Shown piece by piece: positions 42,553-51,200 of a stretch of DNA of 64,000 nt. The DNA lies in assembly GCA_036796255.1 (NCBI GenBank), contig DAIRDH010000014.1:1-64000 (forward strand). Reading direction: 5' to 3'. Position 1 is the stretch's first letter, and each line of letters opens with the position of its first letter. Source of the DNA: T3Sed10-241 sp036796255. GTDB taxonomy: Bacteria; Bacteroidota; Bacteroidia; Flavobacteriales_D; Cryomorphaceae. A model generated the notes under the pieces. That model saw only the letters and a program-made list of their open reading frames with translations, made no database searches and was not told the origin of the DNA. Both the position numbers and the translations under genes were made by a program.

Positions 42553-44004
42553 ATGAAAACCCAAAAAATGTTTCTTTACTACGCTGCTGCAGCGCTTTTA
42601 GGCACTATGGCCTTGAGTTCTTGCAACGACGACGACGATGACACTCCACCTGTAACGCCTCCCGGTAGCACCGTGGTAGAACTCACTGGTGACTTGTCAA
42701 CCCAAACCCTAACCGCAGGTACTGACTACCTTTTGAAAGGTCAGGTATTCGTGCGTAACGGTCAGGTTCTTACTATGGAGCCAGGTACTGTCATAAAGTG
42801 CGACAAAGCGACCCGCGCTACTTTGATCATTGACCGAGGTGGCCGCCTTGAGGCCAATGGCACCGTAACCAATCCTATCGTTCTTACCTCAAGCCAGCCA
42901 GTGGGCGTGCGCGACCGTGGTGACTGGGGCGGATTGGTTATTTTGGGTAACGCTTCTACCAACCAGGTAGACCCTGCCATCGAAGGTATCACCCCTCCAG
43001 TGCGATTTGGTGGAAACCCAGGCAACCAGATTTCTTCAAACGTAGCAATTGAGGATGAAAACTCAGGTACATACCGTTACCTCAGGGTTGAATTTGGTGG
43101 TATCGAGCTTTCGCCAAACAATGAAACAAATTCCATCACCATGGGTGGTGTGGGCCGTGGTACAACCATGGAATACTGCATGACTTCCTTCGGTGGTGAT
43201 GACAACTTCGAGTGGTTTGGTGGTACCGTGAATGGAAAGTACTTCATCTCCGTAGCTACCTGGGATGATGACTTTGACTGTGATTTCGGTTGGTCAGGTA
43301 ACGTACAGTACGGTCTGGCTATTCGCTACCCTGGTTACGCTGACCAGTCAGGTTCAAATGGTTTTGAATGCGACAATGGTCCTACCGATGATGATGTAGT
43401 ACCTTACACTACTGGTACTTTCTCAAACATTACGGTGATCGGCCCGATCAAAGAAGGTGATCGAGTTTCTAATGGCAATTTCCAGCACAACATGGATTTG
43501 CGCAGAAGAACTGCAGTTAGAATTGCAAACTCTGTATTTGCAGGTTTCCCAAGAGGTCTTCGCTTTAATGCAGCTTCTGTACAAAACAATTTTGTAAACG
43601 GTGGCACAACAGGCGGATACCTCTTCAACAACATCATGGCTGGTACCAACAACTCTAACACCTACCTCTCTGGTGGTGGTGCTGATGCTGCCGTGGTTCA
43701 GCAAGTGTGGGAAGATGACAATACTACAATTCCTGGACCTGCAACGAATGCTATTCACCAATCACTTGGTTTGAATCCAGACTGGTGGTACGGTTCAAGG
43801 TTGGCAAGTGATTACCCTTCAAATCCTAGTTTTACTGTCACTTCTGGTACTATTGCCTCTGGAGCTGACTTCAGCGCACCATTTTTCTCTGAAGCCAATC
43901 GCGCTGGCTTCTTTGATACCAATGTGCAGTTTATTGGTGGTTTTGGAGCAAATGACTGGACACAAGGCTGGGCTGACTTCAACCCAGTTGACAACGCATA
44001 TTAA
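42553..44004 (+). CDS. Beta-helix surface lipoprotein (system 2)
   Basis: A 483-residue lipoprotein with lipidated Cys24 (LSSC) followed by NDDDDDTPP, a strong acidic export-type signal for surface exposure. The body has repeating short strands with Asn/Gly turns (LTAGTDYLLKGQVFVRNG, LEANGTVTNPIVLTSS, WGGLVILGNAS, YRYLRVEFGGIELS, MEYCMTSFGGDDNFEWFGGTV) characteristic of right-handed parallel beta-helix proteins. It has the same order and spacing after a TonB receptor as the lipoprotein at 28121. No catalytic motif is clear. A perfect hairpin follows the stop. It is probably the surface substrate-binding or -processing partner of receptor 2. Confidence 0.85.
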   Translation: MKTQKMFLYYAAAALLGTMALSSCNDDDDDTPPVTPPGSTVVELTGDLSTQTLTAGTDYLLKGQVFVRNGQVLTMEPGTVIKCDKATRATLIIDRGGRLEANGTVTNPIVLTSSQPVGVRDRGDWGGLVILGNASTNQVDPAIEGITPPVRFGGNPGNQISSNVAIEDENSGTYRYLRVEFGGIELSPNNETNSITMGGVGRGTTMEYCMTSFGGDDNFEWFGGTVNGKYFISVATWDDDFDCDFGWSGNVQYGLAIRYPGYADQSGSNGFECDNGPTDDDVVPYTTGTFSNITVIGPIKEGDRVSNGNFQHNMDLRRRTAVRIANSVFAGFPRGLRFNAASVQNNFVNGGTTGGYLFNNIMAGTNNSNTYLSGGGADAAVVQQVWEDDNTTIPGPATNAIHQSLGLNPDWWYGSRLASDYPSNPSFTVTSGTIASGADFSAPFFSEANRAGFFDTNVQFIGGFGANDWTQGWADFNPVDNAY

Positions 44005-44020
44005 TCATACCTTTGATCTT

Positions 44021-44052
44021 AAGCACCCGCTTCCCATGGGAAGCGGGTGCTT
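44021..44052. terminator. Perfect 16-bp palindrome, probable terminator
   Basis: aagcacccgcttccca and its exact reverse complement form a 32-base palindrome 16 bases after the stop of the beta-helix lipoprotein, followed by tttaatttt. It should partly end transcription; the next gene starts 24 bases later. Confidence 0.8.
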
Positions 44053-44076
44053 TAATTTTCACTCAAATTCTATCTT

Positions 44077-44706
44077 ATGTTTTCAAGACTTTTTATGGCG
44101 ATGATGCTGCTCGCATCGGTCGCTTGCAATCAGGAATTGCAAGAGCGTTCAGCTGTCGCTGAGATCCAACCCGATGCTTACCTCACAGAAGGGGAACAGG
44201 AGGAATTTCTTTACAGCATAAGCCGCTATATATGCAAGTACCCCAGCCAGGTGGGTAGGGCCAATATGTGGGAGGCGCGTTTTGATTCGGCATACGCCAA
44301 AGCGGCCAAAGCCCAAAACCTTACACATTACTATGTGGACTCAGTAAGTGGGACACATTACTACATGGTGAGTCGGGTTGCACCCAGTATCCATCAAAAA
44401 TATGTTGCACTTGCCGGGAAATTCAAGCCAAGCGAGGCTGACGCATTAGAAGGCTATGAAGAAGTTTTTCGCACGTGGAAAATGCTCGGGGATGAGCATG
44501 AAGAGAAGTCAGAAATGCTTTTTCGTAAATTCATCAAAGGGGAAGACCTTTCGCCTTATTACACCGCAAATTCAAATGGGGTAGAGTATATTGAATTTCC
44601 AGATCAGGAGACCTGGTATGACAAAGAAGCGCGCATTTGGCGCAGTGAGCGCGAAGACGTATTGGAGCCTTATCGCAAGCTGAAGCAAAAAACAGAAGAG
44701 CAGTAG
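44077..44706 (+). CDS. Small lipoprotein, paralogue A, unknown function
   Basis: A 209-residue lipoprotein (SVAC, Cys17). I do not recognise the family. It shares conserved blocks with the next gene: SISRYIC, YYVDS.SG.HYYMVSR, KYVALAG, YEEVFRTWK, SEMLFRK, YIEFPD.ETWYD and EARIWRS. The many charged and aromatic residues and two Cys suggest a soluble domain anchored to the outer membrane. It lies between the receptor/beta-helix pair and a PhoB/PhoR-like pair and is separated from the former by a perfect palindromic hairpin. A terminator follows 52 bases after its stop. Confidence 0.78.
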   Translation: MFSRLFMAMMLLASVACNQELQERSAVAEIQPDAYLTEGEQEEFLYSISRYICKYPSQVGRANMWEARFDSAYAKAAKAQNLTHYYVDSVSGTHYYMVSRVAPSIHQKYVALAGKFKPSEADALEGYEEVFRTWKMLGDEHEEKSEMLFRKFIKGEDLSPYYTANSNGVEYIEFPDQETWYDKEARIWRSEREDVLEPYRKLKQKTEEQ

Positions 44707-44757
44707 TATCATCCTGACGTACTGGAAGAAATACGATCGGATATGTTTATTGTTTTG

Positions 44758-44786
44758 GCCATCTCAACCCTGAGGTGGCTTTTTTA
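44758..44786 (+). terminator. Rho-independent terminator
   Basis: Stem gccatctca/tgaggtggc (one T-G pair) with loop accc, followed by six T. Confidence 0.85.
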
Positions 44787-44917
44787 ATTAGGCTAGTATG
44801 AGGCAACACACTGCCCAGAAGGAAAATGGACTGGTGTGATTCTTTGCATTTACATGCGAAATAGGTTAAATTTACATTGCTCAAAAGTTAATTAAATGCT
44901 AACCGAAACTTGGCCAA

Positions 44918-45526
44918 ATGAGAAATTTTATCCTGGTATTGCTTTTTTTCCTCTTCTGTGCTGCTTGCGATAAGCAAAATGATGGCCCCACTGAGCCCAC
45001 ATTAGCCATTGATCCTGAAAGGTACATGACCCCAATAGAACAGAGCGAATTCGTGTACAGCATTAGCCGGTATATATGCCACTATCCCAGTCAGGCAACC
45101 GAGAACAACAAGTGGGAGCAAAGATTTGATAAGGATTATAGGGCAGCTTCTAACAGCTACGCGCTTGAAGCATATTATGTGGATTCTACAAGCGGCAGGC
45201 ATTACTACATGGTGAGCCGCTTGGGGCGCAGTATTTATGAGAAATACGTGGCCCTTGCAGGAACATTTGTACCAACGGAATTGGATCCATTGCTCAATTA
45301 TGAAGAAGTGTTTCGCACCTGGAAGTTATTTCCGGAGGAGCACCGCCTGAAGTCGGAAATGCTCTTTCGTAAACTGATCAGGGGAGCTGACTTGGTTCCC
45401 TATCAGATTCAAAATTCCTATCCTGAAGAGTATATCGAATTTCCCGACGCTGAGACCTGGTATGATACAGAAGCCCGTATATGGAGAAGCATGCGTGAAA
45501 ACGTATTGTCGCAATATGGTGGTTAA
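44918..45526 (+). CDS. Small lipoprotein, paralogue B, unknown function
   Basis: A 202-residue lipoprotein (CAAC, Cys17), a clear duplicate of the preceding gene over its whole length after the lipobox: SISRYIC, YYVDSTSGRHYYMVSR, KYVALAG, YEEVFRTWK, KSEMLFRK, YIEFPDAETWYD and EARIWRS are conserved. The N-terminal 30 residues differ. Both copies are intact, and conservation of the aromatic and charged blocks suggests selection on function. It is followed by the PhoB-like regulator gene 144 bases later. Function unknown. Confidence 0.8.
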   Translation: MRNFILVLLFFLFCAACDKQNDGPTEPTLAIDPERYMTPIEQSEFVYSISRYICHYPSQATENNKWEQRFDKDYRAASNSYALEAYYVDSTSGRHYYMVSRLGRSIYEKYVALAGTFVPTELDPLLNYEEVFRTWKLFPEEHRLKSEMLFRKLIRGADLVPYQIQNSYPEEYIEFPDAETWYDTEARIWRSMRENVLSQYGG

Positions 45527-45634
45527 ATACCGATCCCTGTTATTGGCGATTGGCACAATGGAAATGCGCTTTTGCGTACATTTGAGAGCCTCTACACTTA
45601 ACAGTGAAGTAACACTAGGCCCTCGGATTAACTT

Positions 45635-45642
45635 TACCTTTG
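45635..45642 (+). promoter_or_regulatory. -7 promoter box of the PhoB/PhoR-like operon
   Basis: TACCTTTG, an exact TAnnTTTG match, 28 bases before the start codon at 45671. No TTG is found at the usual -33 distance. Confidence 0.6.
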
Positions 45643-45670
45643 CAGCATTAAAGCCTAAATACGACACCCC

Positions 45671-46357
45671 ATGGGTAAAAAGGAGCGAATTCTACTCGTT
45701 GATGATGAGCCGGATATCATTGAGCTGATTACCTACAACCTCGAGCGCGAAGGTTACAAGATCGAGTCGGCCGACAATGGCCGCGATGCCATCGAAATCG
45801 CCAAGGAGTTCAAGCCCGACCTCATCCTGCTCGATGTGATGATGCCCGAGATGGATGGCATTGAGACTTGCGCAGAAATTCGCGAGCTCGACGACCTCAA
45901 GAATGTAATGATCGCCTTCCTCACTGCACGCGGTGAGGATTATTCACAAATTGCTGGATTTGATGCCGGCGCCGACGATTACATCAGCAAGCCCATTAAG
46001 CCCCGCGTACTCATATCCCGTATTCAGGCTTTGCTTCGCCGCAAGGTTTCAACAGGTGATGAGGTGTCGCGTATAGAAGTGGTGGGTGATGTAACCATAG
46101 ACCGCGACAAGTACATTATCATCTACGGAGGCAAGGAAATTAACCTTCCCAAGAAGGAATTTGAACTCATTGCTCTGTTGATGAGCAAGCCAGGTCGGGT
46201 ATTCACCCGCGAGATCATCCTCAACACCATTTGGGGCAATGATGTGGTGGTGGGCGACCGCACCATTGACGTGCACATCCGCAAGCTGCGCGAAAAAATA
46301 GGTGCGAAGATCATCAAAACCGTGAAGGGAGTCGGGTACAAATTCGAGGAAAAATGA
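45671..46357 (+). CDS. PhoB-like response regulator
   Basis: A 228-residue OmpR/PhoB-family regulator. The receiver has all key residues: acidic pair in LLVDDEPD (Asp11/Asp12), phosphoacceptor Asp55 (LILLDVMMPEMDG), Thr in FLTARG and Lys in YISKPIKP. The winged-helix domain follows (LPKKEFELIALLMSKPGRVFTR, RTIDVHIRKLREKIG, VKGVGYKFEE). Overlap of 4 bases with the kinase gene shows a cognate pair. The sequence is of the PhoB type common in Bacteroidota, so control of phosphate-related genes is likely but not proven. Comparison with the regulator at 35815 shows how unusual that one is. Confidence 0.93.
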   Translation: MGKKERILLVDDEPDIIELITYNLEREGYKIESADNGRDAIEIAKEFKPDLILLDVMMPEMDGIETCAEIRELDDLKNVMIAFLTARGEDYSQIAGFDAGADDYISKPIKPRVLISRIQALLRRKVSTGDEVSRIEVVGDVTIDRDKYIIIYGGKEINLPKKEFELIALLMSKPGRVFTREIILNTIWGNDVVVGDRTIDVHIRKLREKIGAKIIKTVKGVGYKFEEK

Positions 46358-47394
46358 CAGGGCGCAGTCCGCGCCAAATTGCTTTTTTCACCGCCCTTGT
46401 CGCCTCGGTGCTTATCAGCCTTGTAATCATTGGGGTGGAGTATGCTTTTCACAGTAAGATGGCATGGCTCGAAGTATTCGTCATTTTCTTTCTGACTTTT
46501 GCACTCTCGTGGCTGGTCTATTACCGCTCACTTCAGCAGTTTATTTACGAAAAGGTAAAATTGATCTTTCGCAACATGCACAGCATGCGGGTAGAGCGCG
46601 ACGCCTTTAAACTCGACATGAACAAGGATGTGCTGGGCGATGTGAACAAGAAGGTGGTAAACTGGGCGGAGGACCGCATGGCTGAAATCAGGGACCTGCG
46701 CGAGAAGGAGAATTTCCGGAAGGAGTTTATTGGGAATGTGGCCCATGAGCTCAAGACGCCGATTTTCAGCATTCAGGGTTATATACTCACCCTTCTCGAA
46801 GGGGCGCTGGAAGATCCGAACTTTAACCGCAAGTTTCTAAAGAAAGCGGCCAAATCAGTAGAGCGCATGACAATGATTGTGGAAGACCTCGACACCATCA
46901 CCCAGTTTGAGTCGGGCACCATGAAGCTCGATATCGACAAGCTCGACATTGTGGAGCTCAGCAAGGAGATTATTGAGAGCCGCGACCAGGAAGCGGAGCA
47001 GAAAAAAATCAAGGTGGTGTTTAACAAACCCTACGACAAGCCCATTTATGTAAAAGCCGATGCCTTCCGCATCAGTCAGGTGCTGACCAACCTCATCACC
47101 AATTCCATCAATTATGGCCGTGAAGGGGGCACCACCACGATGCGTTTTTTTGACCTCGACGAGCAGATACTTGTGGAAGTTGAAGACAATGGCCCCGGCA
47201 TAGACCAGATACATCTGCCGCGGCTTTTCGAGCGCTTCTACCGTGTGGACAAGAGCCGTTCACGCCACCAGGGCGGCACGGGCCTGGGGCTGGCCATATG
47301 CAAGCACATTATGGAAGCCCACAAGCAGGGACTCAATGTGCGCAGTGTGGTAGGCAAGGGCTCTGTGTTTAGCTTTACGCTGGCGAAAGCTTGA
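46354..47394 (+). CDS. PhoR-like sensor histidine kinase
   Basis: A 346-residue histidine kinase. Two transmembrane helices (about 9-28 and 36-52) are separated by a very short loop, so there is no large extracytoplasmic sensor domain, as in PhoR, which senses phosphate status through partners. Then come a cytoplasmic linker, HisKA with H-box NVAHELKTPIFSI (His near residue 132), N-box TNLITNSINYG, G1 VEDNGPGID, F-box LFERFYRV and G2 GGTGLGLA. It is translationally coupled to the preceding response regulator. It should phosphorylate that partner. No HAMP domain is obvious. Confidence 0.93.
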   Translation: MTGRSPRQIAFFTALVASVLISLVIIGVEYAFHSKMAWLEVFVIFFLTFALSWLVYYRSLQQFIYEKVKLIFRNMHSMRVERDAFKLDMNKDVLGDVNKKVVNWAEDRMAEIRDLREKENFRKEFIGNVAHELKTPIFSIQGYILTLLEGALEDPNFNRKFLKKAAKSVERMTMIVEDLDTITQFESGTMKLDIDKLDIVELSKEIIESRDQEAEQKKIKVVFNKPYDKPIYVKADAFRISQVLTNLITNSINYGREGGTTTMRFFDLDEQILVEVEDNGPGIDQIHLPRLFERFYRVDKSRSRHQGGTGLGLAICKHIMEAHKQGLNVRSVVGKGSVFSFTLAKA

Positions 47395-47501
47395 TTACAG
47401 GCGCTTAGCAGCGCTTGAGGCAAGCGACTTGAAGAGTGGTCAGAAATTTATGCCTGGTAAGGGCATAAAGTGAAGCGCTTCTGCAAATGAGGTTTCAGAA
47501 G

Positions 47502-47714
47502 TTAGTGCTTTCTTTTCCTTGGTAAGGCGCTTGCATCAATAACTATTTGAAAGTTTTTGCTCCACCTGTCAGGGTCGGGCTTCTTGACGGGAAATTTGGA
47601 CATCCGTTCGCTCAGCGCGAGGAAAGCATAGAAGCGCTCAGCTCCACTCAGCCGCAGAAACTCTTCCTGCTGTATGCGCTTGCTCTCTTCCTTGCTGCGG
47701 TAATTGATTTCCAT
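47502..47714 (-). CDS. Small conserved-looking protein of unknown function
   Basis: A 70-residue basic/acidic helical protein: MEINYRSKEESKRIQQEEFL, then LSGAERFYAFLALSERMSKF and KKPDPDRWSKNFQIVID. It resembles small proteins that in Bacteroidota often precede a nucleotidyltransferase gene of toxin-antitoxin type, but no such partner lies downstream here (the kinase gene is next and on the other strand). It may be an orphaned member of such a pair. Codon use and composition look gene-like, and the opposite-strand open frame is not convincing. Confidence 0.55.
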   Translation of the reverse strand: MEINYRSKEESKRIQQEEFLRLSGAERFYAFLALSERMSKFPVKKPDPDRWSKNFQIVIDASALPRKRKH

Positions 47715-47940
47715 GACAAGGGTAAAATTAGGGAATTATTTTGTGAGGAGGTAGCAACTGGGATATGGGAATGGGATGGTGTTGGATATTGCCTTACCCA
47801 TAATTTGGAGCACTGCTACATCATCGATGGAATATGGATCTCATAGGTCTAGATAGGGTGATGTATGGCTCTGGGATAGGGCTGGGCGCAGTCCATATAC
47901 CCGGTGGGTGCACTGACCATTGGTACTATATCAAGTCAGC

Positions 47941-48028
47941 AGCGGTTTAAAAGCGGCTGCATAGCGGCTGCACAGCGGTATGATAGCGGTATGATAGCGG
48001 CATGACTGCGTTACGATTGCGGTATCAA
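47941..48028. repeat. 11-bp tandem repeat, eight copies
   Basis: Eight consecutive 11-base units, consensus agcggtatgat: agcggtttaaa, agcggctgcat, agcggctgcac, agcggtatgat (twice), agcggcatgac, tgcgttacgat, tgcggtatcaa. The first bases agcgg/tgcg are the most constant. One unit equals about one helical turn, so a protein could bind the repeats on one face of the DNA. Confidence 0.85.
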
Positions 48029-48182
48029 GGTGGAGGCAATATGGCAGTAAAATAGGTCCTGGGACAACAATCCTGACAGGTGAACAGGCATTGGCTTGGT
48101 GTAGAACAGGAGGTAGGCAAGGATTGACTTAAAGGCCAAAATTGTTTGAGATGCTGAGAAATACCACTTATTAAGATGCGAA

Positions 48183-48211
48183 AAAGCCGCTTCGAATTTC
48201 GAAGCGGCTTT
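48183..48211. terminator. Terminator hairpin downstream of the vWA gene
   Basis: aaagccgcttcgaa and its reverse complement around a single t form a perfect 14-bp palindrome, 26 bases after the stop of the leftward vWA gene at 48238. Confidence 0.85.
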
Positions 48212-48237
48212 CGCAAAGGGTAATCTCAGATTATTGC

Positions 48238-51200
48238 TTAGCGGGCAACCATCACTTTTTTAACTATGACATCTGTGTCAGTAGTCATTTTGGTCAGGTA
48301 TATTCCGTTGGGCAGTTGTGCAGTGTTGAAATCAAGTCGGTAAACCTGATCAGCATTTGCATTTTGGTTGAACAGTGTTTCGATCATTCGTCCACTGAGG
48401 TCAATTATTTCCAAAGAAACACGTTGCTCTACGTTGGTTGTAAACTCGATCGTAACAGGACCAGAGGTCGGGTTTGGATAAGTGTCGAGGCTGTTGCGTA
48501 CCGCTGCAGAAGTGCTTTGAACTGCATCATTAGCAATTGAAGGCACCTCGCGACAGTCATTATGCAGGGCAACAATTCCATCGAGGTCAAAACCATCACG
48601 GTTGCCAAATTGATCTTCTTCTGGAGTTACATCCACTATTTTCACCAAGGTGAAGAAAGTCCACTCTTCAGTAGCAGGCGTATCGGCGAGATCGATCAAT
48701 ACCCCGTTGGTGCAACTTTGACCAACGAGTACAAACTGCGCGTCAACGATTTCAGATGCGTCATTTACCACTTGTTGCGATACATAGATATCTGCAAGTT
48801 CAGTGTAGCTCGCGCAAGCCGGGTCGCCGAACGAAGTTTCAGCAATTTCGAGGTCATCTCCCTCATCAGTCATGGCTGCTCCGTCGAAACCCAGGATGGC
48901 ATATCCACCAAATCCGAGTGTTGCGAAATTGAGCGTATTATCTCTTTCCGGTTTACCAGTCATTTTGATTTCCATTGTTCTACTGGCGGGAAGGTCACCT
49001 TCAGGATTGTAGACAAGTACTTCTGCGCCATAGCAATCGCCTGGTTCAGGTACGAACTCTGGAGCGGGCTCACAACCTTGTAGGGCAATGATACCATCTA
49101 CATCGTAACCATCGCGGTTGCCTACCACTGGTGACTGGTCAATGAATTTCACCAATGTAAAATATGTCCAGGCGGTGCCAGTCGCAGCTTCAGTTTCAGC
49201 GTACACATCAAAAGATGCGCCGTTGGTGCAGCTTTGACCAACCAGAACCCAATCGCTCACGGCGAGTACATTGTCACCTGGTAGCAGTTGTGCTTGTGAT
49301 ACGTAGATGTCAGCGCGTTCTTCATAGCTCGTGCAAGTTTGCGTGCCAAAAGTAGTTTCTACCACTTTAAGGTCATCCACACCTGGTGCTGCTGTGGCAG
49401 CATCTTCGAAGCCAATAATCAATTCACCGCCGAATCCAAGGGATACAAAATTCATTGAGTCGTCGTCCTCTGGCATGCCAGTGGCTTTCAGAGGATTTTG
49501 GCGGTCCATGGCTACGTTACCGGTTCCTTTTTTGTAGTACAGTGCTTCTTGTCCGTAGCAAGCTTCTTCGGTAAACTCTCCATCTGTGCAACCACTCGCG
49601 AGGTNNNNNNNNNNNNNNNNNNNNNNNNNNNNNNNNNNNNNNNNNNNNNNNNNNNNNNNNNNNNNNNNNNNNNNNNNNNNNNNNNNNNNNNNNNNNNNNN
49701 NNNNTTCAGAAGTTCCGCCATATACATCGTTACAATCTTGCTCACATTGTTCTAGAACTGTTTGAGTATTCAAAGTGAGAGCACAATTCGGAGAATCTGA
49801 GAATGAAGCACTGATTACGACAGGGCCCGAAGCTTGGGTCAGAGCAACGCTCTGAGGTGAGCCAGTAATTGGAAATGAGTTTCCATTTACCATAAGGTCA
49901 CCTTCATTTGGCGCATTGGCATAAGTCAACAGCACATGGATACTGTACAAGCCAGTTTGAGGGTCGCAAGTTGTGCTTAGTTCTGTAATCTCCCCTGAGA
50001 TGGTGCACGGTTCTGGTTGAACCTCTCCAGGCTCACAACCACAATCCTCGGTGACAGTACCAGTTGGATTAGGCACGGCATCTCCAGGACTATAACAATT
50101 CTGGCCTTCCGAACCGCCTAGGGTAAGATAAAGTCTGTTGGTTATAGGGCAGCCATCGGGATTCAATTGCGATGTAAGGCGATTATAGATTCCACTCGAG
50201 AAGTAGGTGCCAAAGTTATCTTCGAAAAAGAATCCATCACATACTACCTGAACATTTTCAACTACAGAACCAGCTCCAATTGTTAAAACTAGTTTGTATT
50301 CTTGTGGACATTCACCTTCAGGGAAATCAGTGTCTGAGAAAAAGTAATCACCGTTCGCTGCATATTCAACCCCATTTCGCTCCCAGGTAAAAGGACCACA
50401 GGAAACAACTACATCTGTAATCAAATCCTTGGCAGGGTTAATAACCAAATTCAGTTTGTTCTGAACACTGCAGCCCAGCTCCTCGTCGAATTCAGCTTCA
50501 GTAAAGTACATGCCTGATTCAGTATAGGTCACATTATTTAGGTCCCACGTGTACGACTCACAGGCAGAAGTATCAGTGGTAAATGTGACTATTTCAGTCT
50601 TTACAACTGTAGCCGATGCTGACACGATATCAGCATTGTTGGCATTGGCCTCCGCAATATTGGTCACGGGCACATCATTATCAGCATTCACAGTGGCTTC
50701 CACTTCAATACTCACTTTATTGCCCTCGCCAAAGGGTAATGATTCAATATTAAAGATGAGAGTATTCGATTCCTCATCGAAGGCAGCTCCTGCAGGAATA
50801 GGTGCCACGAGGCTAAAGTTGGTGAAGCCTGCCGGGAAGGCGTCTACAATTACAACATTTGCAGCTGCCACTTGTAAGTCATCGGTTAATGGTTCATCCT
50901 CAGTTAGCGGGACCCGTCCTATGTTTTCAACTTCGAGAGTGAACTTAATAACTTGGTCATCGTTGCACACCTGATCGCGATCAGCTGTTTTGGTCAATGC
51001 CAACCTTGTACCACATATGCTGTTGATTGCCGCGGCAAGAAGGTTCTCGAAATTGTCAAGTTCAGCAGTCACAAAATCGGCGATGTAGATGTTGGGAAAA
51101 TCGCCAAAATCTATGCTTTCATCGCCTCCAGAAATTGCTTTTAAGTTCGAAACGGTTACGTTGCTTCCTACTCCAACTGCAAAGATGTGGGTACCAAAAT

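Larger units (their letters stand above)
47715..48237. other. Intergenic region with 11-bp tandem repeat and terminator
   Basis: 523 bases without a supported gene. It holds the tandem repeat at 47941-48028 and the hairpin at 48183-48211. The remainder is unremarkable mixed sequence; no RNA gene or promoter box is clear. Confidence 0.5.

Noticed and set aside
47941..48028. CRISPR array
   Set aside because: The 11-base units are directly adjacent without spacers, and no cas gene is present, so it is a simple tandem repeat.
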